Shown here: in pieces, positions 1-12,143 of the stretch
Layout of the letters: each line of letters starts with the position of its first letter
Numbering within the stretch: position 1 is the first letter of the stretch
The notes under the pieces: generated by a model
The model's database searches: none
The model's input: only the letters and a program-made list of their open reading frames with translations
What the model was told of the DNA's origin: nothing
NCBI GenBank assembly: GCA_035048815.1
Contig: JAUCBN010000043.1
Span: 7,629,001 to 7,693,000 of the forward strand
Source: Abelmoschus esculentus
Lineage: Eukaryota > Streptophyta > Magnoliopsida > Malvales > Malvaceae
Direction: 5' to 3'
Length of the DNA: 64,000 nucleotides
Program-made: the position numbers and the translations under genes

Positions 1-913
1 CTCTAGATTCTTGATGTTTACAGCTCCATGGGGATATACATGAAGTATTTCAATTGGCCCTGACTACCTCTATTTAAGCTTCCCAGGGAAAAACTTCAAC
101 CTTGAGTTGAATAGGAGCACTTGTTGTCCCGCATGAAAATACCGTGGCAAAATCGCTTGATCATGCCATCACTTGGTTCGCTCCTTTTAGAGTTTAACAT
201 TCTCATAAGCTTGGGTCCTGAATTCCTCCATCTCATTCAACTCTAGAAGTCTTCTTTCACCAGCTAAATCGGCATCAAAGTTGAGCTTCTTGATTGCCTA
301 ATAGGCCTTATGCTCTAGCTCGACTGGGAGGTGACATGCTTGCCATAGACTAGCTTAAATGGAGACATCCCTAGGGGTTTCTGAAAGCTGTTCGGTATGC
401 CCACAATGCTTCATCAGGCTTAGGTGACCAATCTTTCCTTCTTAAATTCATCACTTTTTCCAAGATTTGCTTGATTTCACGATTGGAAACCTCGACTTGC
501 CCATTGGTTTGGGGATGATATGCCGTGGCAATTTTGTGTCACACCCCGTATCTTTGTAATGCCTTGGCAATTAACTTGTTGTCAAAATGGGTGCCTTCAT
601 CACTGATGATAGCCCTTGGTACGCCAAATCTTGTGAAAATGTGCTTATGCAGAAACTTAAGCACTGTCTTTGAATTGTTCCTCGGCGTTGCAATGGCTTC
701 TACCCACTTGGACACATAGTCCACTACCAAAAGGATATACAAATCTCCATATGAAGATGGGAAGGTTCCCATAAAGTTTATGCCTCATACGTCAAATAAC
801 TCTATCTCCAAAATATTTTGGCGTGGCATTTCATGCCATCTGGAGATATTCCCAATCTTTTGACATCGATCGCAGGCTTGGTAAAATGCCTGGGCATCTT
901 TGAATAAAGTAGG
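1..913 (-). pseudogene. Element A integrase (broken, partial)
   Basis: Would insert the cDNA copy into the host genome. Reading leftwards from 913 the frame shows CDRCQ of the zinc-binding region, then the catalytic core with KWVEAIA, IISDEGTHFDN (second catalytic Asp) and, near 490-520, AYHPQTNGQVE, which holds the catalytic Glu. Stops interrupt it: TAG at 911-913 and TGA at 785-787, both where relatives have Trp, and TGA at 539-541. Leftwards of about 400 the frame is lost through indels, although matches to the C-terminal region of the element B integrase continue towards position 1. Not functional. Confidence 0.8.
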
Positions 914-2965
914 CTAGTAAAAACCTGATTGGAGGACCTTAACAGCATTCCTCATTCCTCCGAAGTGACCTCCACACGGGCCTGTGTGACAATAATGCAG
1001 AATGTCTCTTTGCTCCTCTTTCGGCACACATCTTCGGATAATTTGATCGGCACAACGCTTGAACAGGTACGACTCATCCAAAAAATAAAACCGCGCGTCA
1101 TGTCTAAATTTCTTCCTTTCTTGGCTAGTCATGTCAAAAGGCAAAACACCACTAACAAGAAAATTAGCAAGGTCAGCGTACCACGGAATTGCCATGGCAT
1201 AAAGAATTTTCTCATCAGGAAATTCATCGTGTATTTCAATTTTGTCATGACATTCCAGGTTTACTTCTAGCCTAGACAAATGATCAGCAACTTGGTTCTT
1301 AGTTCCTTTCCTATCTACCATTTCTAAATCAAATTCTTGCAACAGTATCCATGTAATGAGCCTAGGTTTAGCATCCTTTTTAGTCACTAAGTACTTTATA
1401 GCTGAGTGATCGGTGTGAACAATAACCTTAGTGCCTATCAAGTATGACCTAAACTTGTCAAATGCAAATACCACGGCAAGTAGCTCTTTATCTGTGGTAG
1501 TGTAATTAAGTTGTGCTTCATTTAAAGTATGGCTAGCATAATAAACAACATGAAAAATTTTACCTCGACGCTGCCCCAAAACTGCTCCCACGGCGTAGTC
1601 GCTCGCGTTGTACATCAGCTCAAACGGTAAAGTCCAATCTTGGGGAACAACAATTGGTGCAGTGATCAGGCTTTGCTTCAGCTCTGTGAAAGCGCCATGA
1701 CATTTTTGGTCGAACATAAAAGGCTGGTTTTGCTGCAACAACATGCACAAGGGCTTGGAGCTCTTGGAGAAATCCTCGATGAATCTCCGATAGAATCCCG
1801 CGTGTCCAAGGAAACTTCTTATTCCCTTGACATTTGTTGGTGGTGATAGCTTCTCAATCACCTCGATCTTAGCTTTGTCTACCTCGATGCCTTCGTGTGA
1901 TATTTTATGGCCTAACACAATACCTTCTATCACCATGAAGTGACATTTCTCCCAATTCAGCACGAGGTCAGCCTCTTCACATCGCTTCAGGACCTTTGCT
2001 AAATTGCCAAGACATTTCTGGAAACTGTCCCCAGAAACAGAGAAGTCGTTCATGAAGATTTCAAGAGAGTCTTCAACCATATCTGAGAAGATAGCTTGCA
2101 TGCAGCGCTGGAAAGTTGTCGGGGCGTTACACAATCCAAAGGGCATCCTTCGAAAAGCGTAAGTGCCATAAGGACAAGTGAAAGTGGTCTTCTCTTGGTC
2201 CTCTGGTGCTATAGCTATTTGATTATACCCCGAATATCCATACAAGAAACAATAGTAAGCTTTGCCCGCCAAGCGATCTAACATTTGGTCGATGAAGGGT
2301 AGAGGAAAGTGGTCCTTCTTCGTAGCCTTGTTGAGTTTGCGATAGTCCATACAAATCCTCCATCCAGTCACTACTCGTGTCGGCAATAGCTCATTGTCCT
2401 CATTGCTCACCACGGTCGTGCCACCTTTCTTGGGTACACACTGAACTGGGATTACCCACGAACTGTCCGAGATTGGGTAAATAATTCCAGCGTCAAGCCA
2501 TTTGAGAATCTATTTCATAACAACTTGTTTCATAATGGGATTGAGTCTACGCTATGGCTCTACGGATTTGCCATGGCATTCTTCCATAAGTATCTTATGC
2601 ATACAAATAGTAGGACTAATCCCCTTTAAATCCGCCATGGTCCATCCTATTGCTCGCTTATGCTGTGACAAAACAACAAGTAGACTTCTCTCTTGATCAT
2701 CATTAAGATTTGTAGAAATAATAACAGGCAGGGTCTCGTCTTCACCGAGATAAGTATATTTCAAATGCTGTGGCAAAATCTTCAGCTCCAGCTTTGGTGT
2801 ACTGAGTAACGAAGGCTTAGGAGGACTGAATTCCTCATAATCAAGAGGTTCAATGCTCGAATAATTTCTAGCTATCAGCAAACTAGATTGATGTTCTTCC
2901 AATGAAGACTCAGTAGCTTCTTCCTCTTCTTCATTCATGAGCTCTTCATACTCATCCAGTTGCAC
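914..2965 (-). pseudogene. Element A reverse transcriptase-RNase H (broken)
   Basis: Copies element RNA into DNA and degrades the RNA strand. The frame runs from the RT N-terminal region (LPVIIST, AIGWTMADLKGISP) through FPLPFIDQMLDRL, the catalytic core, and then the RNase H region with ELMYNASDYAVGAVLGQR and HTDHSAIKYL, ending in the integrase zinc finger (HTGPCGGHFGG). Two in-frame TAG codons occur near 2549-2551 (Gln in relatives) and about 2509. The RT core at 2045-2056 reads Phe-Met-Asn-Asp instead of Phe-Met-Asp-Asp, so one catalytic aspartate is lost. RNase H has Asn where relatives have the first Asp of CDAS. Both changes predict a dead enzyme even without the stops. Confidence 0.88.
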
Positions 2966-3001
2966 AAAATTGTTGTGGCAAAAATGATCAACTTCTGATG
3001 A

Positions 3002-3820
3002 TTACTCATAATCTGCTTCCAAAATGCTCCGGCATTCTTCAGAATCATCCATGTACTTGAGAGAACTGTTGATGTTCACGCTCAATCTTTGATTTGCTAC
3101 TCGCATTGTAAGCTCACCCTTCTCACAATCAATGAGAATGCGACCGGTTGCTAGGAAAGGCCTCCTTGAGATGATGGGTGTATTAGCATCAACCTCACAA
3201 TCAATTATGAGGAAGTCGGCTAGAAATACGAACTTGTCCACCCTCACTATGACATCTTCGATTTTCTCCTCAGGTCTCGCATGGGAACGATCGGCTAGTT
3301 GCAATATGAAGGATGTTGGTCTCGCATCTCCCATGCCAAGCTTCAAAAAAATTGACTTGGGCATAAGATTTACACTTGATCCAAGATCACAGAGTGCTTT
3401 CCCAATGAACTTGTCTCCAATGGCACACGGGATAATGAAGCTGCTCGGATCCTTCTTCTTTGATGACAGTTGACTCAAAGCAGAGCAATACTCTTTTGTC
3501 GTGGCAATTGTCTCGAACTTCTCCACTTTACGCTTCTTTGTGACTATTTCCTTCAAAAATTTAGCATAGGTGGGCATCTGGTCAATTGCCTCCAATAGTA
3601 GGACATTTATGTATAGCTGATCCAACTTATCCACAAACTTTTTAAACTGAATTTCATCATTGTGCTTCTTGAGTCTCTGGGGAAAGCGTGGTGGGGGTCT
3701 AACTTCTTCCACTAGTGGTGTGGGAATTGTTTTTGCCATGGCATTTTTGCTCGCTTCATCGGCAGATTCCTTTGTCAAACCTTCCTCCTGGTCCTTTTCC
3801 TCGAGAATTTTCTTAGACAT
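3002..3820 (-). pseudogene. Element A protease region of gag-pol
   Basis: Retroviral-type aspartic protease region that would cleave the gag-pol polyprotein. The conserved lead-in YAKFLKEIVTKKRKV is followed by IPCAIGDKFIGKALCDLGSSVNLMP; the active-site core is DLGSS (DLGAS in elements C and E). A later block, RRPFLATGRILIDCEKGEL, is the flap/C-terminal part. It lies in the same frame as gag upstream and RT downstream, separated from RT by a stop at 2999-3001 and from gag by a stop near 3827. The Athila lineage normally makes one gag-pol frame, so these stops are decay rather than gene borders. Confidence 0.85.
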
Positions 3821-4213
3821 TTCTTCTTAAACAGGTTCGGGTAAGGAATACTCAAACTTCTTCCCCCCAAACTTATCTTCTTGATTAAGTTGAGTGCCAC
3901 TCATTAGTGTGATTGCGCTACATTGCACTTTACCATGTGGCTTAGTGACTTCAGTATCACTCGGCAGACGTCCAGGCTTACGCTCCTATAATGCCGTGGC
4001 AATTTGGCCAACCTGACTCTCCAGATTTCGCAACGAAGCACTGTGGCTTTGCAATAGAGTTCCTTGGTTCTTGATAGCTGTAGTATGCTCTTGAAGCATT
4101 GTCTTGGTACTTTGAATAAAATCTTGCATAGTTGCTTCCAAAGAACTATTATTAGATAATGATGCAGCCCCCTTTTTCTGATTATGCCAGGGCATATTCG
4201 ACTGAAAGTACTG
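3821..4213 (-). pseudogene. Element A gag C-terminal part (downstream of insertion)
   Basis: Continues the gag that starts at 24846. It encodes a Gln/Ser-rich segment with the heptad-like stretch LRNLESQVGQIATAL, matching the C-terminal coiled-coil region of gag in elements B, C and E (TEMRLQNQ followed by LETQVGQ). Element B is inserted directly upstream at 4218/4219. An in-frame stop at about 3983-3985 follows this stretch. The ATG at 4267 lies in LTR sequence and is not a real start. Confidence 0.8.
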
Positions 4214-4218
4214 GGGCT

Positions 4219-5573
4219 TGTTGCGTGTAAAAAGAGTGCGCAATTGGTGCAAGTGTACACGTCTCAAGTAATAAAGTGATAAGTATTATCGAATATCGTC
4301 TCCACAGGGATTGGTATACTTAATATGCTTTCTTGCGTCTTCTTGCTCTATAGAAGAATTAAAATAAAAACACAAGTGATTTGGGTTGGAGTAAACTAAA
4401 TAATGTGACTAATAAAATAAACTAAATAAAGAAAAAATAATCAGAAAGAGAAGATGGCCAGGATCTAGTTGTGTTGTATTGTGGATTCAATTGACTTGTC
4501 TCTGTCCAATGCAATCACACAACACTGCCTCGGCAGCACTGCAATTTTACTGCCTCGAAGTGATGATGTTCGTCCGCCGCGACAATCCCTTGCTCTTGGG
4601 TAGACTTTATCAAGATTCGACAAAGTGTCCTTTGATGACTCTGCTTATCCCTAAGTTGATGTACTGTTGATGACCAGTCCTTGATGATACCTCCCGGCGT
4701 GAATCAATTATACTCACCAACCAATCTCACACTTGTTTTAGCCGTTGAAACTCTAACCTATCCCTAGGCCGAGTTAGTATTTTCCAGCTAGAAAAATACT
4801 GTACTTATCCCTTTCGTGAGCCTAACTCTCCCGATATTAGAAAAATAAATCTCTCACAAACTTCTCTCCTGAGCTTGAATGTAAGAACAAAGAATAGCAA
4901 AGAATAAGCAAATCTTGATATTTTATTGCATTGAAACAAGAAAACAAAGTTCAGTCTCTTCTCACAAATACTAAACAACCTTCACCTAAGCCTAAAAGAA
5001 TTTAGAACATAATAAACAAAGAAAACTCTAAACTAATTTCTCTCGTGTGTTGTATGATGATTCTCCTTGGACGGCTATGGTTTATATAGGCTTGACCTAG
5101 GGCAAACCTTTCCTAAGTAGGAGTAAAACTTGGAGTAAAACACAAGTCAAATACGTAAATAAAATAATTGTTTTATTTCCAAGTTTATTTCTGCAAGGAT
5201 TCTTTTCCGCGTGGCTTTTGACTTGGGCTTTCTGCTCGCTTCCTAGCTCCGATCCTTGTGCTGTTTGACTAGAAACGTCCACCTCATTTTTCTCTTCAAG
5301 TCGCCTACCATAACGTTACTTGTCCTTCAACTGCTGCCGCGGCCTCAGGATCTGCTTCGGCCTCAATTACTGTCGCGGCAGTGGATATTCCTGCGATTCA
5401 ATAAAAGTTCCTGTAAAGCCTGCATTTTCTATAAATATCATCTTTATAATTCAAATAAGCAGAATATCTAAATATTTCATATTAAGTACATTCTTTGGTC
5501 CATGTAGGTGTAATTTAGGTGATTATTATCCATGAAAAGGTATAAAAAGTGATAGTGAATTAAGCACTTATCA
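4219..5573 (-). repeat. 3' LTR of element B
   Basis: 1355 bp, starts TGATAAGTGC and ends ACACGCAACA on the minus strand. Its right edge (5573) abuts the polypurine tract and its left edge the target duplication GGGCT at 4214-4218. A TATA box (CCTATATAAA, minus) lies at 5091-5100. It contains GC-rich palindromic boxes around 4526 and 5335-5390. The same LTR family occurs at 15325, 17949, 22368 and 59700. Confidence 0.93.
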
Positions 5574-5612
5574 TACCCCCAAATTCGAACCATTGCTTGT
5601 CCTCAAGCAATG
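5574..5612 (-). promoter_or_regulatory. Polypurine tract and stem-loop next to 3' LTR of B
   Basis: On the minus strand a stem CATTGCTT/AAGCAATG (5591-5598 with 5605-5612) encloses the loop GAGGAC, followed after a few bases by AATTTGGGGGTA (5574-5585), which ends at the first base of the LTR. This is the expected place for the plus-strand DNA primer. The stem-loop is a direct observation; any function is inference. Confidence 0.8.
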
Positions 5613-6416
5613 CAAACCATCAAATTGCCAAACCTTATTCTCTTTTGGTCTTACGTTTTCATCTATTCTCCCCACCATAACTATGCCTATTCTTAAGCCT
5701 TAACCTTTCGGCTACCCAAGGACTTACTCGGAATCAAGCTATAAGATTTTGTGAGTGTGTGCGTTTTTGTGGACAAGTTTGATTAAAGGCTTTCTTAGAC
5801 AAACTCTAAGTTCAAGACAAATAGACTTTGGAATCTATGATGTCTTCCTATAGTACCAACACTTGAGCCAATTTTAGGCACCTCAAGGGTTGTGTTTTAT
5901 TACTAACTAATTTTTTTTAAGCTTATACTAGAGCCAATTTCGGGAACCTATAGTTATCATTCCATAAATCCAAGTCTTTATCACCTAAGTTCATTAAAAG
6001 AAATCCTAAAATCACATAAGTCCCAAAAGTGATCTTAGAATCAACCTTATAGCAAGCTTCTAAGTTTCTTCCTTAAGTATCCTAAAGTTAAGTCTTCTAA
6101 ACAGGACCTAGTCATGGTAAGCAGAAAGATTTCTATAGCCTTAACAGAATAAACTAAGGCAACAGTGATGTAGAGCAGTACGAAAGTATGAACAATAATT
6201 CAAGTAAGGTGGTGGACATAAAAATTAAAAAAAAACAGCTTAGATACTTATTTTCTTGGTAAGGCCGCGGTAGTGAGTTGCCTCGGCAGTAGATCTACAC
6301 CCCTAAACTCGAACCAAGCATTGTCCTCAATGTTTATTATCATGGCATACAGCAGGAAAAAAAATATGAAAACGAACAAGTAAAAAATATATAAAGGCAG
6401 CATAAAGATGTAAAAA
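5613..6416 (-). other. 3' non-coding spacer of element B with an upstream polypurine-like cassette
   Basis: About 800 bp without a credible ORF, homologous to 14446-15287 of element C. Near its upstream end, at about 6296-6335, the minus strand has CATT-GAGGAC-AATG followed by GAGTTTAGGGGTGT, a weaker copy of the cassette at 5574-5612. The rest is AT-rich sequence with no gene. Confidence 0.6.
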
Positions 6417-7961
6417 TTAAAGAGACTCCGAAGAGCTGCTTGTGACTATCAGCTTTCGTGGCTTTGCTGCTGACTGTTTCATTCTTGGTGATGGTGAAGG
6501 CTGAGTTTTGGCTTGTTGGGGCCGCTGAACTCGTGTAGGTGGTGTTCGTTGCATCAGAGCATCCACTTCTTCTCCTTCTTCCTCGTCGGCAATTTCTTTC
6601 GTGGCCATTATATCCGTCTCGCCTTCATCTTTTATATTTATTGGGTCTGCCCAGGCATGATGAGTGCTGGGCCCGACAATTGTGTAGGTTTGATGAACAT
6701 AAGCATCAATCTCAGCCGAGAGACTGCCCATTATGATGGGGGATCCTGGTGGCGTGCTAAAAACAGCTCTCCTCTTGGATGGTCGTCGGCTGGCAGAGGA
6801 TGCCGCGGCAAGCTCTGTTGGTCGAGATGGGCCTGCGGCATGGAATTGCTGCTGAGGGCCAGTAGGGTAGAATGGCCTTGGTCCTCTTGGTGCTGGAGTG
6901 GTCTCGGTGTAGGGGGCAGCTGTGACAAACATACCTGTGGGGAAGTCCAGGAATTGGACCCCTTGGTGTGGAAAATTACTTACCATCATATGGGCTAGTG
7001 CCGTGTTGAATTCCCGCTGATACTCCATAAATCTTTGTTGTCTGATGTCCATTGCAGTCATTCTCTGGAGCAGCTCCTGGTAATTGTCTGCTGGGGCTGA
7101 GCTGTGTGAAGCGACAAGTATATCTGTCGTGTATTGGTCCCCGACAGAGGTGTCGGCAGTGCCTGGTTTGGGCGTCGCTTGGACCGGTTCTGCTTATGTG
7201 ATCTGCATGACTCTGTGGCAGAACTCCCTCGTCCAACTGCACCTGTGGATGGTGATTTCATCGGTATCCTCGGTTGGGACACCCGCGGCATTGCAGATAC
7301 CCGTTATTAGGGAGGGAAAATACAATGGCCCCTTCTCCTTCCGGCCACACTCATAAATTCCTTGGATGATCAACTCTCCCACGTTGATGTTGCGTTTGTT
7401 GATTATGGACTGGATAAGAACCAGCCTCCGCTTATCGACGGTGCTGTTGTGGGAGGTGGGGATGAGTCTTCTTTTGACAAATGTGTTCCACAACTTGGCC
7501 TCGGGTTTGAGGTTTTGCCTTGCCATGGAGCCACGGTGGGAACCGGTTTCCCAATTAGTGTTGGCATAACACAGGTCGTCTTTCATGAGTTCATAATCTT
7601 CATTTGTGATGTCTTCCATGAATGCGGAATGGTCATCACGATCAGGGGTTAGGCCATAGAACAAATTAATTGTCTCGGCATCAAATCTGACCGGCTTGCC
7701 TCGGTAGTGGACATACAGAGAGTCCTTGCTCGGCCCATGAGAGTAGAATTCCCACACTATTGTTGCATTGGCCTGGGTAGGTTGCAGGCAAAAAATTTCC
7801 CATTCTTGATATTTGATTCTGTTGAACAAGTAATGCTCGATACCATAGTTTTCTTCGTCAGAGTGCTGGAAGCCTTGTTTTTCCCATAACTGTCGAGCAA
7901 CAAAATAGTGATTGAAACGTTCGGCCACATATACGAGGGCAAATCTGTTGTAAGTTGCCAT
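6417..7961 (-). pseudogene. Element B third ORF (plant-transposon-protein-like domain), one stop
   Basis: A 514-codon frame in the position where Athila elements carry an env-like gene. Residues 1 to about 255 form a globular domain (NRFALVYVAERFNHYF, IEHYLFNR, LFYGLTPDRDDHS, LKPEAKLWNTFVKRRLIPTS, NKRNINVGELI) that resembles what Pfam calls a putative plant transposon protein domain (PF20167, from memory). Next come a Gln-rich probable coiled coil and a Pro/Ser-rich tail with a basic patch RRPSKRRAVF and an acidic stretch. I see no signal peptide or membrane segment, so an envelope role is not supported. One in-frame TAA at 7194-7196, a Gln codon in element C, splits it. The ATG at 7961 was chosen because C starts at the same codon. 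Confidence 0.78.
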
Positions 7962-8064
7962 TGAGAGTTGTGAGAAATTGAGAGAACATAGTTGAGAGCA
8001 AAAAGAAATAGAGAGTTCAAAGATATCAAGAGTGCAAGAGTGAATAGTTCATTGTGAAAAAGGT

Positions 8065-8154
8065 GCTTATATAGGCCTTGGCCGTGTGCTAGCCGTTTCT
8101 AGCCGTTAGCTTTTACTGCCGCGGCCCGGAATTTGCGCAAGACTAGCCGTTAGG
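8065..8154 (-). promoter_or_regulatory. Probable internal promoter upstream of the B third ORF
   Basis: Minus-strand TATA box CCTATATAAG (8067-8076) lies about 107 bp before the ORF start at 7961. Upstream are three copies of AACGGCTA (8090-8097, 8100-8107, 8144-8151); the last reads CCTAACGGCTA, a full match to the plant mitosis-specific activator (MSA) consensus YCYAACGGYYA. The same layout recurs in element C at 12696-12809. Promoter activity is inferred. The remaining 8155-8373 is spacer with no gene. Confidence 0.5.
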
Positions 8155-8373
8155 CTATTTCTGCCTGTTGGACTGCTGCGGCCCTGACACTGTGTTCTGC
8201 TGCGACGGAATGCAGATTGGCTCCACTTTGCATCTTGATTCTTGTCCTAAAATAAAAACTAAAACATTAATTATAATAATTAGAAAAATTTATTAAAACG
8301 ATAAATTATAAAAATTATTAAACTAAACTAATCTTAAAAATGTAAAAAAATAAAATGAAACCGAATAATTAAA

Positions 8374-9583
8374 TCAGTTCACAATAGGAGTGCATGCAAG
8401 AGCATCTCCTAATGTGATGGTCTCCATAAGCCTCATGTCATATGTGCTAGAATAGTGCTTCAAACGTTGGCCATTCACTTTGAACTCGTGCCCATCTTTA
8501 TGTGATTTTATCGTGATTGCCCCATGTGGGTAAGCTTGAACAACAACAAATGGGCCTGACCATCTGGACTTGAGTTTGCCTGGGAACAGTTTGAGCCTGG
8601 AATTGAAGAGAAGGACTTGCTGCCCCGGCAGGAACTGTCTCGACAGTAACTTATGATCATGCCATCTTTTAGTCTTTTCTTTGTAAATTCTAGCATTTTC
8701 ATATGCTTCTGCTCGAAATTCTTCAATTTCATTAAGATCTAACAGTCTTTTCTGGCCAGCTTTCTCCCATTCCATGTTCAGGTTCTTAACTACCCAGTAT
8801 GCTTTATGTTCAATTTCCACGGGCAAATGGCATGCTTTTCCAAATACAAGCCTGTATGGGGATGTTCCCAATGGGGTCTTGTAGGCTGTCCTATATTCCC
8901 ACAGGGCATCATTTAGATGGTGAGACCAATCCTTTCGAGATGACCACCTTTTCAAGGATTTGTTTCAATTCCCTGTTTGATATTTCGGCCTGCCCATTTG
9001 TCTGTGGATGATACGCTGTGGCAATTCAATGTGTGATGCCTAACTTCTTTAGCGTTGCGGCAATGAGTCTATTGTCAAAGTGCTTACCTTCATCACTAAT
9101 GATTGCTCTAGGAACACCAAATCTGGTGAAGATGTTTCTCTTGAGAAATTTCTTCACAGTCTTGGAATCATTGTGTGGTTTAGCAATTGCTTCGACCCAT
9201 TTTGATACATAATCCACCGCTAAAAGGATATAGAGATTGCCTTGAGATGATTGGAATGGTCCCATAAATTCTATGCCCCAAACATCAAACAATTCTACTT
9301 CCATTATAGGCTGCAATGGCATCTCATGACATCTAAAGATGTTGCCCGTACGTTGGCATCGATCACAGTGCTTGTAATAAAGTTTGGCATCCTTAAAAAG
9401 TGTGGGCCAATAAAGGCCTGATTGAAGCACTTTGGTTGTTGTTCTATTTCCTCCAAAATGTCCTCCACAAGGTGAATCATGGCAATGCCGGAGCACTTCA
9501 TGTTGCTCTTCCTCGGGAACACATCTTCTTATAACCTGATCTGCACATTGCTTAAACAAAAGAGGGTCGTCCCAGAAATAATG
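8374..9583 (-). pseudogene. Element B integrase (broken by stop and frameshift)
   Basis: Strand-transfer enzyme. From the right: DPLLFKQCADQVIRRCVP, the zinc finger HCHDSPCGGHFGG...CDRCQ, the core with FDVWGIEFMGPF (first Asp) and IISDEGKHFDN (second Asp), then AYHPQTNGQAE with the catalytic Glu beyond a stop. The stop at 9026-9028 is TGA where relatives have CGA (Arg). A frameshift follows near 8955, after which the C-terminal domain continues (KTPLGTSPYRLVFGK, WSGPFVV, KVNGQRLKHY) to a stop near 8374. Element C is inserted at 9583/9584, cutting the protein just upstream of the zinc finger. Confidence 0.87.
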
Positions 9584-9706
9584 CCTACTTGGACCAATGC
9601 TTGTGCTTAATGTGAGATAATTAAATATTCTACTTTTGTAACATATAAAGATGATACTTATAGAAAAGGCAAGTTTTACTGTACTTTTGTGTCTGTGCCG
9701 GGGATT
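9584..9706 (+). repeat. Collapsed 5' LTR and primer-site remnant of C
   Basis: About 115 bp match the start of the 3' LTR of C (from CCTACTTGGACC to GTGTCTGTGC). The sequence then jumps directly into CGGGGATTGACAAC, the downstream half of the tRNA-Asp primer site. The breakpoint shares TGC on both sides. About 1.2 kb of LTR, including its TATA box, is missing. Confidence 0.82.
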
Positions 9707-9782
9707 GACAACTAAATTTTGTTTTCTTTATTTTCTTGCTTTTTAATTTTTATTTTTATTTTACTTTGGTTTTTCTTGGTGT

Positions 9783-11430
9783 ATGACCCGGGCCAACCTA
9801 ACCAACCCTTTGCACGAGCTAGATCCAGAGATTGAACGTACGCGTCAAAGGTTGCGAAGAAAAATCCGAGAAGTTATGGTAGATCATCCAATAGAACAAA
9901 ACTTACCCGCTAGCAATAGAAGGCTTCCGCCACCACCAGGGTCGCGGTAACTTACTGTTCGAGATTTCTTGGAAGAGGATTTGAATGGGTTAAATCCAGG
10001 AGTCGTTACACCAGAGATCGAAGCAGGCCACTTTGAGCTAAAACCTGTCATGTTCAATATGCTCAACACTATTGGACAGTTTGGTGGGTCTATGACTGAA
10101 GATGCCAGGCAGCACCTCAAGTCATTCATGGAGATATGCAATTCATTCAAAATCCAAGGAGTCCATGAATATGTCTTGAGATTGAAATTATTCCCTTATT
10201 CACTGAGGGATAGGGCAAAAACCTGGTTAAACAGCATTCCAGCAGGATCAATAGGATGTTGGAGTGAACTCTGTCGTGATTTCATTACATGTTTTAATCC
10301 GACTAATTTATATGATCGTATTCGTAATGAAATTACCTCTTTTCAGCAGGCATATGATGAACCAATGTATGAGGCATGGGAGTGCTATAGGGAGCTACTG
10401 CATAAGTGTACTTTAAATGGATTTCCCTTGTGGACACAAGTGACCATGTTTTACAATGCTACCAATGCCCCAACATGGATGATGTTAGACGCCTCTGTCA
10501 ACGGAACACTCCTTGACAAACCACCAGAGGAAGCTATAGAGATCTTGAACAAACTCGCAAAGAACGATTTTCAATTCCCTACATCAAGGCGATGAGGAGT
10601 AAGACGCCAAGCCACAGTGAATGAGTTAGAAACATCCAAATCAGTGGCAACACAATTGGCCTCTCTTACTAAGATGGTGTAAAACATGCAACTACAGCAC
10701 AATACCCATGAGGTTAAGGCCATAGATTCTTTCTGCAATTTATGTGGAGGTAACCATAATTCTTCTGAATGTATGCAGAATCAAGAGTCTAGCCTTTATG
10801 TTGGAAATTACAATAGGAACAATATGATGTCCAAAACATACAACCCATCATGGAAGAGGCATCCAAACTTTTCATGGAGTAATCCCAACAATGCCTTGAA
10901 TCCAATTACTCAAACCCCAGGTTTCCAGCAACCAACGCAACATCTGCCGCAGCAGCAGATGCATCAGCAGCAACCTGTAAATTCACTAGAAAATTCTCTT
11001 AAGGCCTTTATGATGAAAACAGAATCATACGTGGAAGAAAACAATAACTTCATCAAAAGAACAAATGCATTCATAAATAGAACTGAGATGAGGTTGCAGA
11101 ATCAAGAGGCAACAATCAAATCACTGGAAACTCAGGTTGGGTAGTTTGCTCAAAACATGAACACTAGACCACAAGGAGGATTACCTAGTAATACTGAAGT
11201 TGCTAAGGTAATGGGTCATGAACAATGCAAAGCAATCACTACTAGGAGTGGTCTACAACTCAAGGAGAAAGTAGGAAACTCAACAGACAAAGTCCCACCA
11301 ATAGAACAAGAAGATTTCGACAAAGAGGACTTCGATGCTGAACCAAAAGATCATGCCACAGATATCCCAACAAAAAGCACTGCTCCAGCAGAGAACTCGG
11401 CAGTACCTAGACAAGTTACCGAGATAGATA
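9783..11430 (+). pseudogene. Element C gag (several stops)
   Basis: Capsid/nucleocapsid precursor. The ATG at 9783 begins MTRANLTNPL, as in element B. The retrotransposon-gag domain follows (EEDLNGLNPG, FELKPVMFNMLN, LFPYSLRDRAKTWLNSIP, MYEAWECYRELL), then the zinc knuckle CNLCGGNHNSSEC (a CX2CX3HX4C type) and a Gln-rich stretch. In-frame stops: TAA 9948-9950, TGA 10593-10595, TAA 10680-10682, TAG 11142-11144. Three of the four replace Gln codons present in relatives. A frameshift near 11430 moves into the protease frame. Confidence 0.87.
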
Positions 11431-11437
11431 AAAACCA

Positions 11438-12143
11438 GTGGTGCCAGGTATTAAATTCCAAACAAATGAGATCCTGGAAGAAATGCGACTACCACCACCT
11501 TTCCCACAAAAGTTGAAAAAGCAAAAACAGGACCACCAATTTAAAAAATTTCTAGATATCTTGAAGCAAGTCCACATCAACTTGCCATTTGTTGAGGCAA
11601 TTGAACAAATGCCAAACTATGCTAAGTTTTTTAAAGACATTGTGTCTAAGAGAAAAAGGCTTGGTGAGTTTGAAACAATGGCTGCTACTGAAGGATACAT
11701 GGCAATGCTACACAATCGCATGCCTCCTAAATTGAAGGATCCTGGATGTTTCACCATACCTTGTGCGATAGGTAACCACTACGAAGGAAAGGCCTTATGC
11801 GACCTTGGAGCAAGCATAAACTTGATGCCTAAATCTGTTTTCCAAAAAGCTTGGAATAGGAAGGGCAAAACCTACAAGAGTGATGCTCGAACTTGCGGAT
11901 AGATCATATGTGCAACCAGAAGGAAAGATCGAGGACATACTGGTAAGAGTGGATAAATTTATTTTTCCCGCTAACTTTCTTGTCCTTGATTGTGAAGCAG
12001 ATGAAAATGCACCGATCATCTTGGGGAGACCTTTCCTTGCCACTAGACACACTCTAATTGATGTGGAAAAAGGAGAATTGACAATGAGGGTCAATGAACA
12101 GCAAGTCAAACTCAATGCTTTCCATAATTTGAAAAAAACATGA
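11438..12143 (+). pseudogene. Element C protease region
   Basis: Aspartic protease with core CDLGASINLMP at about 11799-11831. The lead-in QVHINLPFVEAIEQMPNYAK is well conserved. A frameshift occurs at about 11850-11880, after which ADRSYVQPEGKIEDILVRVDKF and GRPFLATRHTLIDVEKGEL continue. The frame ends in a double stop at about 12140. Confidence 0.83.

Noticed and set aside
6513..6998. 161-codon ORF on the plus strand opposite the third ORF of B
   Set aside because: Shadow frame of the minus-strand gene; not kept in element C.
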